Source: Ruegeria arenilitoris (GTDB lineage: Bacteria > Pseudomonadota > Alphaproteobacteria > Rhodobacterales > Rhodobacteraceae). From it: a stretch of DNA of 64,000 nt. Location of the stretch: contig NZ_WQHX01000001.1 of the NCBI RefSeq assembly GCF_013035425.1, positions 1 to 64,000 on the forward strand, given 5' to 3'. The position numbers were made by a program, and so were the translations under genes. Below are positions 8,375-17,279 of the stretch, one piece after another. A model generated the notes under the pieces. That model did no database searches. It saw only the letters and a list, made by a program, of their open reading frames with translations, and was not told the origin of the DNA. Numbering within the stretch: the first letter of the stretch is position 1; each line of letters starts with the position of its first letter.

Positions 8375-8450
8375 AGCATACTTTGCGTGAATCACTTGGC
8401 GCGTTCCAAAAGCATTGCTATCATCCCGTCGCGGGAGACACGGGACCCTC

Positions 8451-9275
8451 ATGCGACACACGCTGCCAATAGCGCCACAATTTTATGTGACGGCACCACA
8501 GCCTTGCCCTTATCTTGAGGGCAGGATGGAGCGTAAGCTGTTCACAGCGCTTCAGGGTGAAGGTGCTGATCAGTTGAATAACTGCCTTTCACAGCAAGGG
8601 TTTCGCCGTTCGCAAAACGTGTTGTACCGACCTTCTTGCACCGATTGCGCTGCATGCTTGTCGGCGCGGATTGACGTCTCGGCATTTTGTCCCGGCAAAA
8701 GCCAACGCCGGGTGATCAAGCGTAACGCTTATCTGAAACGCCGTGCGACCTCGCCTTGGGCAACCGACGAGCAGTTTGATTTGTTCCGCCGTTATCTTGA
8801 TGCTCGTCACGCTGATGGCGGCATGGCTGATATGGATGTTTTCGAGTTCGCGGCCATGATCGAAGAGACACCTATCCGCAGCCGCGTGGTTGAATACGCC
8901 GATCCTGAGACGGGTGCATTAATCGCGGTAAGTTTGACCGACGTCTTGGATGACGGGCTTAGTATGGTTTATTCCTTTTACGACCCGCTGAAACAGCAGG
9001 ATTCTCTGGGCACTTACATGATCCTCGATCATATTGAGATCGCCCGCGAAGCAGGATTGCCCTACGTCTATCTGGGCTACTGGGTACCGGGCAGTCCTAA
9101 GATGGGATACAAAGCCAAGTTTTCTGGTTTCCAAGCTTATTTTATGGGAGATTGGCAGAAGATAAGAGAACCCGAGCGGTTTACGGATACGGTGCATCAC
9201 CCACTGTCTTCGCCGCCAATCGCCGAGCAAGTCGCCAATATCCAGTTACCAGATCGTCACCCGACCAAAGGTTAA
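8451..9275 (+). CDS. bpt: Aspartate/glutamate leucyltransferase (N-end rule)
   Basis: Transfers Leu from Leu-tRNA to proteins with N-terminal Asp or Glu, marking them for ClpS/ClpAP degradation. About 274 residues. The N-terminal domain has the Cys-rich region [14 protein letters not shown] and [16 protein letters not shown] typical of ATE/Bpt, and the C-terminal GNAT-like half has VYSFYDP and [23 protein letters not shown] 8451 ([14 protein letters not shown]) is chosen because family members begin there; the open frame reaches 8415. A VOC gene follows after 6 bases. Confidence 0.9.
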   Translation: MRHTLPIAPQFYVTAPQPCPYLEGRMERKLFTALQGEGADQLNNCLSQQGFRRSQNVLYRPSCTDCAACLSARIDVSAFCPGKSQRRVIKRNAYLKRRATSPWATDEQFDLFRRYLDARHADGGMADMDVFEFAAMIEETPIRSRVVEYADPETGALIAVSLTDVLDDGLSMVYSFYDPLKQQDSLGTYMILDHIEIAREAGLPYVYLGYWVPGSPKMGYKAKFSGFQAYFMGDWQKIREPERFTDTVHHPLSSPPIAEQVANIQLPDRHPTKG

Positions 9276-9281
9276 CTTTGG

Positions 9282-9674
9282 ATGAGGCAAAACCTTCATG
9301 CGGTTACGCTCGTGGTGCCGGATTATGACGCCGCAATTAACTTTTACACCGGTGTTTTGAACTTTAACCTTAGTCAAGATATCGACCTCGGTAGTGGAAA
9401 ACGCTGGGTATTGGTAACTCCACCAGGATCCTGCAGAGGTTCACTATTGTTGGCACGGGCCGATGACGACCTACAATTCGCCTCAATTGGAAACCAAACC
9501 GGCGGGCGAGTGGGTTTCTTTCTTGAAACTGACAATTTTGAACGCGACTACAAAGCAATGCGAAGCCTCGGAGTGACGTTTGAGGAACAACCCCGTCACG
9601 AACCCTACGGAACCGTAGCTGTCTGGAAAGACCCATTTGGTAACCGCTGGGACCTGATTGAGTTTAATGACTAA
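9282..9674 (+). CDS. VOC/glyoxalase-fold protein
   Basis: 130-residue vicinal-oxygen-chelate protein. The two beta-alpha-beta-beta-beta modules are visible: HAVTLVVPDYDAAINFYTGVLNF at the start, and GRVGFFLETDNFERDYKAMRSLGV... ending DPFGNRWDLIEF. The metal ligands expected in the family could be His6 and the late Glu in WDLIEF. Substrate unknown. It lies 6 bases after bpt, probably in the same transcript. Confidence 0.8.
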   Translation: MRQNLHAVTLVVPDYDAAINFYTGVLNFNLSQDIDLGSGKRWVLVTPPGSCRGSLLLARADDDLQFASIGNQTGGRVGFFLETDNFERDYKAMRSLGVTFEEQPRHEPYGTVAVWKDPFGNRWDLIEFND

Positions 9675-9922
9675 GTATAACTTTGAACTCTGCTTGTTCT
9701 GTCGCTAAAAGCTACCATTCATATTGAACTGGAGCGTGACACAAGTTCGCAAATAATCGATGGGCTTCACAAAGGGTATCAACAAGTTAGCTTATAACAA
9801 TGCTCTTTCGCGTCTCAACTACTTTACTATCTCGTCGACCGAGAATTTTTAGTCTACCTAATTAAACCTGACGGAAATCTCGACTGAGTCATTTCCATCG
9901 GCGTATCAACAGACATCAATGA
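9675..9922. other. Non-coding spacer, nothing recognised
   Basis: About 250 bases, more A+T rich than the flanks, between the convergent VOC and TRAP large-permease genes. I see no convincing ORF, RNA or repeat here; the terminator follows at 9923. Confidence 0.6.
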
Positions 9923-9950
9923 AAAAAGGGCGCGCGCCGCCCCCTTTTCT
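9923..9950 (-). terminator. Terminator of the TRAP operon (bidirectional)
   Basis: GGGCG-N5-CGCCC flanked by AAAAAA on the left and TTTT on the right. Read on the minus strand the stem is followed by six T. It ends the TRAP operon, and may also serve the opposite strand. Confidence 0.85.
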
Positions 9951-9973
9951 TGGCCCTATTTTCATTCCTCCGA

Positions 9974-12328
9974 TCAGTTCGGGATCAGATCCGGAACAAT
10001 TGTCACGATCGTTGGGAAGAACCACAAGATGGCAATTCCAACCACTTGAATGACCACGAACGGAATTATTCCCCGATAAATATGGCCAGTTGTTACCTCT
10101 TTAGGTGCCACGCCTCTGAGGTAGAACAACGCGAACCCAAATGGTGGCGTCAGGAACGAAGTCTGAAGGTTCACTGCCACCATGATAGTTACCCATTTGG
10201 GGTCAAACGACCCGCCGTAGATAACCGGGCCTACAATGGGTATCACGATGTATATGATTTCGAGGAAATCCAGTACAAACCCCAGAATGAACAGTACAAG
10301 CATCACGATCAGGAAGACTGTGAACTCGTTGTCAAAACTCTTGAGGAACTGCTGGATATAATGCTCGCCTCCAAACGATATGACCACGAGGTTCAGCAAT
10401 TGTGATCCAATCAAGATGGTAAAGACCATCGATGTCACTTTGGCGGTTTCTCGTACGACCGGAGTGAGCACTCCGCTAGAGAACAGAACCCAGCAGCCGA
10501 ATAGCAGGCCGAACAACGCGAAGATGTAAGCGGCGTAGGCAACGATAAACGCAATCCAGGTTTCTACGGTCACGCCACCCTGATTGATGCGAAGGTCAAA
10601 ATTCACACCCATCAGCAACGCGATGATCACTGCAAAGGTTGACCAGATGATGACTTTACCAGATCGGCCTTGATCTTGCAGTTTCCTATATGCCGCGAGC
10701 ATGATTGCCCCACCAGCGCCCAATGCTGCAGCAGGTGTCGGATTGGTTATGCCGCCAAGTATCGAACCAAGCACAGCGATGATCAGAACCAGCGGTGGGA
10801 AAACCACCCTGATCAAGTCATTGGTCGCGCAGCGTGCCGCTGCCTCTTTGCAGCCGTATGCAGCCAAAGCAAAAGGCAAAGCCAGCAACAGGAATGTCGC
10901 CCCCGATGATGTGGTCGGCGATATCAACAATATGTCAAACAGCAACATCAGCACCAGACCGATGGCTCCGACGATCAGCGGTTGTGCAGCGCGCGACGGT
11001 GCGATGCCTCTGGCCATCGCCAGCATGAGCCCAAGCAATACGACAACAACAGCCACGCCGTTTCCGATCGGCGCTGCCGAAGCAATTTTTGCTTCGCGAG
11101 CCGCCACCAATTCTTCTTCGCTCAGACGTTCAGCGCTGGCGGCACCTCCTGCGGCGTCAATTTCCTCCTGCTCAGCGACGGCCTGATCCCACGCGGATTG
11201 GCCATGAAGCTCGATCATCGACGCCTGACACTCGGGTGACACGTTGGTACGCAGCGATGCGCCCTCAGAAACGTCTGAAAAGGCTGAAACTGAGATATTT
11301 TGGCTGCCAATCACACCCGCGCTGCCAAGCAGAACCGCACCGACTATTATCGCGACCGGTATTCCCAACAGCCAAGTCAGACCTTCGGAACGGGTGATGG
11401 GTTCGCCTGTTCCTCCTGAAAGTTCAACTGCTGGAGCTTTCTCTGGGTTTAACAATGCATAGCCAAACGCATAAAGCGCATATAGCAGCGCCAGCATTAT
11501 ACCCGGCAACAAAGCTGCCTGGAACAAAGTCCCAACTGATACCACGGCTGGCTCACCAAGGTATGTTAATGCGTCGGTACATCCAGCCTCGACCGCGCGG
11601 GTTTCTTGCGCCGTCGAATAAAGATCGCCAGCCAATGTCCCCAGCAGTACGATCACAATCGAAGGTGGAATAATTTGCCCAAGCGTACCCGAGGCGGCAA
11701 TGACACCTGTGGCCAACTCTGGCGAGTAGTTGTTGCGCAACATGGTTGGCAAGGCGAGCAGACCCATGGTCACAACGGTCGCGCCTACGATTCCGGTCGA
11801 TGCCGCCAAGAAAGCACCCACAACCACAATTGACACGGCCAGTCCGCCCGGCAGTGGGCCAAAAACCCGCGCCATCGTGGTCAATAGGTCGTTGGCAATC
11901 TTAGACCTCTCCAAAGTGATGCCCATCAGGACAAACATCAAAACCGCCAGAAGTGTTTCAATGGATTGTCCGGCCAACACACGCTCATTCATTCGGTTCA
12001 CAATGAACGAGACGTTGCGGTCCAGTGCAGTTTCCCATCCAGCCGGGAACACCGGCTCGCCGATTCTTGGCAAGTCCGGATATCGGAAGACGGATATTAT
12101 GTCCGGTTTGACCCCTGAATTCACAAGGTCTCGGTAGGCTTGCGAGCCTGTGTCAATCGCCTGATGGACGAGCAATCCAGCGCTGTCCAACGCCGCAATT
12201 ATTCCGAAAGAAATAACACCCGCTCCACCAATGGCAAATGCCACTGGGAACCCAGAAAGAATACCACCAAAGAGGCAGAAAAATACGATAATCAGGCCTA
12301 TCTCGACGCCATCAAGTCCGAATAGCAT
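9974..12328 (-). CDS. TRAP transporter large permease (DctM type)
   Basis: Membrane subunit that imports a carboxylate-type solute with Na+, fed by the periplasmic binding protein at 13395. At 784 residues it is far longer than the usual 425-450 of DctM. Recognisable core: SGFPVAFAIGGAGV (about 25-38), GAFLAASTGIVGATVVTMGLL (171-191), GTLGQIIPPSIVIVLLGTLAGD (214-235) and, near the C-terminus, LQTSFLTPPFGFALFYLRG. Extra material includes a hydrophilic segment at about 55-105 and an insertion at about 240-500 that contains added transmembrane helices and an acidic, helical soluble stretch (about 340-420). Long DctM proteins of this kind occur with TakP-type binding proteins. It starts 17 bases after the small permease gene. 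Confidence 0.9.
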   Translation of the reverse strand: MLFGLDGVEIGLIIVFFCLFGGILSGFPVAFAIGGAGVISFGIIAALDSAGLLVHQAIDTGSQAYRDLVNSGVKPDIISVFRYPDLPRIGEPVFPAGWETALDRNVSFIVNRMNERVLAGQSIETLLAVLMFVLMGITLERSKIANDLLTTMARVFGPLPGGLAVSIVVVGAFLAASTGIVGATVVTMGLLALPTMLRNNYSPELATGVIAASGTLGQIIPPSIVIVLLGTLAGDLYSTAQETRAVEAGCTDALTYLGEPAVVSVGTLFQAALLPGIMLALLYALYAFGYALLNPEKAPAVELSGGTGEPITRSEGLTWLLGIPVAIIVGAVLLGSAGVIGSQNISVSAFSDVSEGASLRTNVSPECQASMIELHGQSAWDQAVAEQEEIDAAGGAASAERLSEEELVAAREAKIASAAPIGNGVAVVVVLLGLMLAMARGIAPSRAAQPLIVGAIGLVLMLLFDILLISPTTSSGATFLLLALPFALAAYGCKEAAARCATNDLIRVVFPPLVLIIAVLGSILGGITNPTPAAALGAGGAIMLAAYRKLQDQGRSGKVIIWSTFAVIIALLMGVNFDLRINQGGVTVETWIAFIVAYAAYIFALFGLLFGCWVLFSSGVLTPVVRETAKVTSMVFTILIGSQLLNLVVISFGGEHYIQQFLKSFDNEFTVFLIVMLVLFILGFVLDFLEIIYIVIPIVGPVIYGGSFDPKWVTIMVAVNLQTSFLTPPFGFALFYLRGVAPKEVTTGHIYRGIIPFVVIQVVGIAILWFFPTIVTIVPDLIPN

Positions 12329-12345
12329 TGTCTTGGTCTCCGTCC

Positions 12346-13272
12346 CTAATGTGCGCCTTCGTAGGCTTCTTCACCATCGCCAAGGCTGTCTTTGTCGAGG
12401 TATTTTCCAACGCTTTCAGGCCCTTCAACATATTCCAGATAGGATCTGTAAAGGAATGCAATGGCGTGCAAGAACACCATGCCCGCAAACGCGACCAGTA
12501 GAATCTTGAAAATGAAGTATGCGTTGAAACCGTTTGGGCTGAAGCCAATGGTTTCAACGTTCCAGCGCAAGGCACGAGACTTCATTACAAGGCGATCCAA
12601 CGTATCGCTGGCCGAGGGTTTCGGAACGATCAAGTGGCGCCACATAAAGTACCAGCCGTACATCCAAGTCAGAACAGCCATTGGCATCATGAACAGAACC
12701 GATCCCAGCATATCAATGACACGTTTGGTTCTATGACTGACCCCGGCATAGATCAGGTCCACGCGAACGTGACCTCCCTGCACGAATGTGTAGGTGCAGC
12801 AGAGACAGACGACCATGGCATTATAAAGTTTCAGCTCTTCAGCATACCAACTGATATCCATTTGAAACGGGATACCCAGACCAAACGCCATGTCTGGCCG
12901 TGCAAACACGCGTTGCATGAAAACGATCACGATCTGCTGAATAACCATCAAAAGGCCAGCCCATGCAAAGAAACGTCCCGTGGTGTTGGCAAAGCCTTCG
13001 AGGCCGCGGACCATGCCCCACATGAAATTCCGGTAGTAGAGGCCGATTGCCGTCAGAACCAAAAAAAGTGTGAACACAACAAAGAAAAACTCTACCGAAC
13101 CACCGTAGTAGACAAAGCGCATGATTGCTTCTTTGTCCGACCAATTCAGCCAGAGCTGCGGATGCGTAATGGCGTATCCAAAATTATAAAAGGCTTCGGC
13201 AATGTTCTGAATGAACCATATCAGTCCATTCCACAGGGCGCCGAAAAACGAGATGCCGTTATCGTCCTGCAT
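12346..13272 (-). CDS. TRAP transporter small permease (DctQ type)
   Basis: Small membrane subunit, about 308 residues, longer than classical DctQ (about 160-230). Several hydrophobic segments are seen, for example FFFVVFTLFLVLTAIGLYY (about 60-80), AWAGLLMVIQQIVIVFM and FKILLVAFAGMVFLHAIAFLY near the end. The Q-type signature region is around VCLCCTYTFVQGGHVRVDLIY. ATG 13270-13272 (MQDDNGISFFG) is preferred over the upstream in-frame start at 13299 because GGGGAC sits 6-7 bases before it. It lies between the binding-protein and large-permease genes. Confidence 0.85.
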   Translation of the reverse strand: MQDDNGISFFGALWNGLIWFIQNIAEAFYNFGYAITHPQLWLNWSDKEAIMRFVYYGGSVEFFFVVFTLFLVLTAIGLYYRNFMWGMVRGLEGFANTTGRFFAWAGLLMVIQQIVIVFMQRVFARPDMAFGLGIPFQMDISWYAEELKLYNAMVVCLCCTYTFVQGGHVRVDLIYAGVSHRTKRVIDMLGSVLFMMPMAVLTWMYGWYFMWRHLIVPKPSASDTLDRLVMKSRALRWNVETIGFSPNGFNAYFIFKILLVAFAGMVFLHAIAFLYRSYLEYVEGPESVGKYLDKDSLGDGEEAYEGAH

Positions 13273-13346
13273 GTTGTCCCCAGGTCGTCTCGGTTGCACT
13301 GCTGTTTATCGTGGTATGGTCGTGTCCGAGCATGTGCAACGGGTAA

Positions 13347-13372
13347 GGTTTCCCCGCGTCCGCGGAGAAACC
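13347..13372 (-). other. Intercistronic hairpin between TRAP binding protein and permease
   Basis: GGTTTC-c-CCGC, 4-base loop, GCGG-a-GAAACC, in the 122-base gap between the binding-protein and small-permease genes. No T-run follows on the minus strand, so it is more likely an mRNA-stabilising structure that lets binding protein exceed permease than a terminator. Confidence 0.6.
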
Positions 13373-13394
13373 AGTTAGTTTTTGGTTATGAGTG

Positions 13395-14477
13395 TTAGCC
13401 GCGAACGCGATCGCGCTGCGCGGTGTAGGCACCCGACGAAAGGTTCAACCATGCCGACGAAGCAGCCATTGACTCCATGGCGCTGTCGTGAATTTTCTTG
13501 AACAGTTCGTCGCCCATATTTTCGTCCAGAACTTCCTGGCTTGCGGTACCGAACGCGTCCCAGACAGTATCCGGGAATTCCATGACTTTAACGCCGCCCG
13601 CCTGCAGACGCTGCAATGCAGCGCCATTGTTGGCCAGGAATTGAGCTAGGTTCCACTGGTGCGCTTCGCCTGCCGCGATCTCGATAATCTTTTGCTGAGC
13701 GGGTGTCAGGCTGTCAAAGACTTCTCGGTTGGTCGCCAGCGAAAGACCCGCACCCGGCTCATGGAAGCCCGCTGTGTAATAAGTCTTTGTTATTTCCTGG
13801 AAACCGGCCTTTTCGTCTGCCCAGGGACCGATCCACTCGGTTCCGTCGATCGCGCCTGATGACAGAGCCTGATAAACTTCCGAGCCCGGAATATTCTGTA
13901 CCGACGCCCCAAGTTTGCCCAGAGCCTTGCCACCCAGACCAGGCATACGGAACTTCAAGCCGTTGAAATCATCGGGGCTATTGATCTCTTTCGAGAACCA
14001 GCCGCCTGCCTGAGCACCAGTGTTACCGGCAAGGAAAGACTTAAGGCCAAAAATCTGACCCAGCTCGTCATGCAGTTCCATGCCGCCATCGTGGTAGTAC
14101 CAGTTTACCAGCTCTTGAGCGGTCATTCCGAAAGGAACAGCTGTAAAGAATGCATATCCTGGGTGCTGACCGACAAAGTAGTAGTCCGCCGCGTGATACA
14201 TATCGGCCTGTCCAGACGACACGGCGTCGAATACTTCGAATGCTCCGACCAGTTCGCCAGCCGCTTTGATATCAACTGTCAGGTTGCCATCCGACATCGC
14301 GGTGATGCTGTCGGCGCAGCGCTGAGCGCTGTCGAAAACGCCTGCTAGGCCACGACCCCACGAGGTAACCATTGTCAAAGTGCGCTTGCCCTGAGCATAG
14401 GCTGGTGCTGCCAGCGCTGTAGCTGCGGCTGCAGATCCACCAAGTGCTGACGTTTTAAGAAACTTACGGCGATCCAT
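13395..14477 (-). CDS. TRAP transporter substrate-binding protein (TakP-like)
   Basis: Periplasmic solute receptor of the DctP family, 360 residues. The N-terminus MDRRKFLKTSALGGSAAAA with ALAAPAYA is a twin-arginine-like signal. Mature features resemble the 2-oxo-acid/mannitol-chloroaromatic group: GNTGAQAGGWFSKEIN, LKFRMPGLGGKALGKLG, GAIDGTEWIGPWADEKAGF. The TakP family binds pyruvate and other 2-oxo acids with Na+; the ligand here is inferred only. ATG 14475-14477 is chosen because GGGGAGGATC lies just upstream; the frame extends to 14498. First gene of the TRAP operon, divergent from the two-component genes. Confidence 0.9.
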   Translation of the reverse strand: MDRRKFLKTSALGGSAAAATALAAPAYAQGKRTLTMVTSWGRGLAGVFDSAQRCADSITAMSDGNLTVDIKAAGELVGAFEVFDAVSSGQADMYHAADYYFVGQHPGYAFFTAVPFGMTAQELVNWYYHDGGMELHDELGQIFGLKSFLAGNTGAQAGGWFSKEINSPDDFNGLKFRMPGLGGKALGKLGASVQNIPGSEVYQALSSGAIDGTEWIGPWADEKAGFQEITKTYYTAGFHEPGAGLSLATNREVFDSLTPAQQKIIEIAAGEAHQWNLAQFLANNGAALQRLQAGGVKVMEFPDTVWDAFGTASQEVLDENMGDELFKKIHDSAMESMAASSAWLNLSSGAYTAQRDRVRG

Positions 14478-14726
14478 GTGAGTGATCCTCCCCTTCATAA
14501 TTCACGACCCGAGCGAAGCCCGGACCAATTGATCTCAGTGCGCGCCAGCCTACTGACACTCGATTGAAAGTGAATACCAAGAACTACGTAGCTGAGCCTG
14601 TTTTTTGCCACTCAACGCTGAAAATCAGGGCTGTTTTGCGTTTTGTAACCCCAGTCTTCAGTTCTTTGACACCGGATTCGCCCAATCTTTTTGCAATTTT
14701 CCGCTGGCTTGCGTATCGATTCGTCT

Positions 14727-16163
14727 ATGAGGGGATTTCGTAACTTAATTTCGCTGACCTACGGACAGAAGCTGTCGCTCGTGGCAGCAATCCCCCTGAT
14801 CGTGGCAGTGGCAGCTATTGCGTTTTTTGTCGCGTACGAAGCCCGTGCAACCGCCGAAAGGGAAATTCAGGCGTTAGAGCGCCGATTGGTCGAAGCGAAG
14901 AAAATCGAGTTGCGTAATTACGTGACACAAGCGCGTAACGGATTCGCATATATTTACGGGCGGGCCTCACCTGAAGATCAGGCTGCGAAAACTCTGGTCA
15001 CTCAAATTCTGTCTGCCATGATTTACGGAAAGGACGGCTTTTTTTTCGTTTATGATTATGAAGGCAACAACCTCGTAAGCCCTCGCCAGACTGAATTTAT
15101 CAACCGAAATTGGGTTGGTTTGACGGACAGTGACGGAACACCTGTCGTTGACGAATTCATCCGCCTCGCCCGACAAGGCGCAGGATGGCACAGTTTCATG
15201 TGGCAGAAACCGTCGACCGGGGAAGAAGCACAAATGATCGCGTACGTCGTTGGTTTGCAGGATTGGCGCTGGGTGGTTGGAACCGGAGTGTTCATTGATG
15301 ACATCGTCGCCACGGTGGCAAACGCACGCGCCGAAGTCGAAGCCCGTGTTCAGCGAACATTCCTATATATCGGCGGAATCGTACTTGCTGCGGTGCTGAT
15401 CGTTTTCGCCTCGGGCATGTTGCTGAACTTCCGTGAGCGCAGGCTGGCTGACGCCAAACTCAAAGAACTGACCCAACGCGTTTTCGATGCACAAGAAGAA
15501 GAACGTGGTCGAGTGGCACGTGAACTGCACGACGGTATCAGCCAGATATTAGTCGGCGTCAGATATGCGCTGGACAACGCCCGGCGACGACTTTCGCGGG
15601 GTGATGATGAAGGTGCGCGGGTGCCATTGGACAAAGGTATAGAAAACTTAGGCAGCGCCATCACGGAAGTTCGGCGCATAAGCAGAGACCTACGCCCTGG
15701 TGTTCTGGATGATTTGGGCCTTGGGCCAGCGCTCAAAGCTCTGACCGACGACTTTCGCGAACGAACCGGGATCGAAACTGAATTTTCGACGGTCGTATTC
15801 CGTAACAGGCTGGATCAGGACAGCAAGATCGCCCTTTATCGGATTGCCCAAGAAGCTTTGACCAATATTGAGCGCCATTCCGGTGCGACACATGTAACTA
15901 TAGATTTGCGTGGTCACAAAAAGGGCGCGACCATGCGGATCACCGACAACGGTCATGGCTTACCCAACGGCCCGGATCGCGTCAGCACAGGCATCGGCCT
16001 GCGAAACATGCAAGAACGAATCGAACAGCTTGACGGATCACTGCGTATTCTGTCATCCCGCGGGGCACGCGGCGGCACGGTAATCGAAGTGAGCCTACCA
16101 CTGAGTCACTTGCTTTCTCCACAGGAAGAAGATGCAACTCCGAAACGAAAGGCCGGTTCCTGA
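14727..16163 (+). CDS. Cache-domain sensor histidine kinase (NarX-like)
   Basis: Membrane sensor kinase of about 478 residues. Order: transmembrane helix (about 17-37), periplasmic Cache-type domain (about 40-205) with GKDGFFFVYDYEGNNLVSP and DWRWVVGTGVFIDDI typical of sCache_2, second transmembrane helix (about 213-232), HisKA_3 dimerisation domain with EERGRVARELHDG (phospho-accepting His near residue 268), and HATPase_c with NIERHSG, DNGHGLPNG and GIGLRNMQERI. Start at ATG 14727 (MRGFRNLISLTYGQKL) or the upstream ATG 14691. It is divergent from the TRAP operon, and Cache-type kinases often sense the solute of a neighbouring TRAP system. The stop TGA shares a base with the next ATG. Confidence 0.9.
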   Translation: MRGFRNLISLTYGQKLSLVAAIPLIVAVAAIAFFVAYEARATAEREIQALERRLVEAKKIELRNYVTQARNGFAYIYGRASPEDQAAKTLVTQILSAMIYGKDGFFFVYDYEGNNLVSPRQTEFINRNWVGLTDSDGTPVVDEFIRLARQGAGWHSFMWQKPSTGEEAQMIAYVVGLQDWRWVVGTGVFIDDIVATVANARAEVEARVQRTFLYIGGIVLAAVLIVFASGMLLNFRERRLADAKLKELTQRVFDAQEEERGRVARELHDGISQILVGVRYALDNARRRLSRGDDEGARVPLDKGIENLGSAITEVRRISRDLRPGVLDDLGLGPALKALTDDFRERTGIETEFSTVVFRNRLDQDSKIALYRIAQEALTNIERHSGATHVTIDLRGHKKGATMRITDNGHGLPNGPDRVSTGIGLRNMQERIEQLDGSLRILSSRGARGGTVIEVSLPLSHLLSPQEEDATPKRKAGS

Positions 16164-16807
16164 TGACGAACGCGATCCGAGTCCTGATCGTAGACGACCA
16201 CCCCATGGTCGCCGAAGGGATCCAATCTTTATTGGAAAGCTATGACGAGATTGAGGTCGTTGGCACCCTGTCTAACGGGCAAGAGGCCGTAGATCAGGTA
16301 ACTACTTTATTGCCAGATGTAATCCTGATGGACCTTAATATGCCAGGCCTTGGAGGGCTGAGCGCAACCGAAATCATCTTAGAGCGCCTGCCGGAAACGC
16401 GCGTTCTAATCCTGTCGATGCATGACAGCCCGGAATATATCTCGACCGCGCTGAGCCATGGTGCCCGCGGCTATGTACTCAAAGATGTCCCTACGGATGA
16501 GATCAAACAGGCCATCGACGCGGTTATGCGAGGTGACAAATACCTTTGCACCGGGGCCAGCGGTTCGCTGAAACCCAAGCAGGATAATGCACGAGAAGCT
16601 CTGACTGGGCGTGAACAAACCATCCTGCTGGAACTGGCGCAGGGTAAATCCAACAAAGAGGTTGCGTTGGGTTTGGATATTTCAGTTCGCACGGTCGAGA
16701 CGCACAGAAAGAACATAAAGCGTAAGCTTGGCATCTCATCGACTGCTGGCCTGACCCGATACGCACTGGAACACGGAATGCTGCAAGGAACCGGCCATAG
16801 TTTCTGA
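16163..16807 (+). CDS. NarL/FixJ family response regulator
   Basis: 214-residue DNA-binding response regulator. Receiver domain: IVDDHPMVAEG with acidic pocket Asp11/12, phospho-acceptor Asp57 in LMDLNMPG, Ser and Lys positions in LILSMHD and YVLKDV. LuxR-type HTH at about 145-205: LTGREQTILLELAQGKSNKE and SVRTVETHRKNIKRKL. It overlaps the kinase gene by one base (TGATG), so the pair is translated together. The likely target is the adjacent TRAP operon; this is inferred from the arrangement. Confidence 0.93.
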   Translation: MTNAIRVLIVDDHPMVAEGIQSLLESYDEIEVVGTLSNGQEAVDQVTTLLPDVILMDLNMPGLGGLSATEIILERLPETRVLILSMHDSPEYISTALSHGARGYVLKDVPTDEIKQAIDAVMRGDKYLCTGASGSLKPKQDNAREALTGREQTILLELAQGKSNKEVALGLDISVRTVETHRKNIKRKLGISSTAGLTRYALEHGMLQGTGHSF

Positions 16808-16843
16808 CAGGATTGCTTGCGGCTCTCAAGACAAGGGCAGCGA

Positions 16844-17245
16844 TTACGCCGATGGTCGCGCGCCAACGGCCTGCCCAAAGAAAACCAAAGTGCCATCTTC
16901 GTCGATTACGTGAAACTCTCGCTGATGATAGGGTTGATTGAATGGCGGTCGAACGCGACCCGGTGGCAAATCGGACAAGTTAGGTTCCAATTGTGCGTAC
17001 AGCTCATCAATACCAATAACATCGATGTAAAATGACTGATTATCCCCCAACGGTCGCCCGTCAGGTCGTTTCGGACATTCAAGAAGGCGGATCGCGACAC
17101 TCCCATTTCTGAGAAATGCGTAATTTTCCTGTCTAAAGGTACAGGAAAATCCAAGGCGGTCACAATAGAAGTCGATTTGGTTTTGCAACGAAGAACACAA
17201 AACAAACGGCGTCAGCTGCACAATTTCAGACACGTGGCCCTCCAT
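16844..17245 (-). CDS. VOC family protein downstream of oxygenase
   Basis: 133-residue glyoxalase/bleomycin-resistance-fold protein: VQLTPFVLCSSLQNQIDFYCDRLGF, YAFLRNGSVAIRLLECP, SFYIDVIGIDELYAQLEP, QREFHVIDEDGTLVFFGQ. ATG 17243-17245 is used because residues upstream in the open frame (to 17446) do not fit the family and overlap the oxygenase gene. It begins 34 bases after the BesD/HalD-type oxygenase stop, suggesting one transcript. Substrate unknown; the pairing with an oxygenase suggests a role on the same small molecule or in resistance to it, which is only inferred. Confidence 0.75.
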   Translation of the reverse strand: MEGHVSEIVQLTPFVLCSSLQNQIDFYCDRLGFSCTFRQENYAFLRNGSVAIRLLECPKRPDGRPLGDNQSFYIDVIGIDELYAQLEPNLSDLPPGRVRPPFNQPYHQREFHVIDEDGTLVFFGQAVGARPSA

Positions 17246-17279
17246 AGTAAGTGACGAGCGCAACTTTTTCGGCGACCGT

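Noticed and set aside
12634-13398. Plus-strand ORF of 254 residues
   Set aside because: It is antisense to the TRAP small permease, whose frame has clear membrane helices and family features; the antisense product has none.
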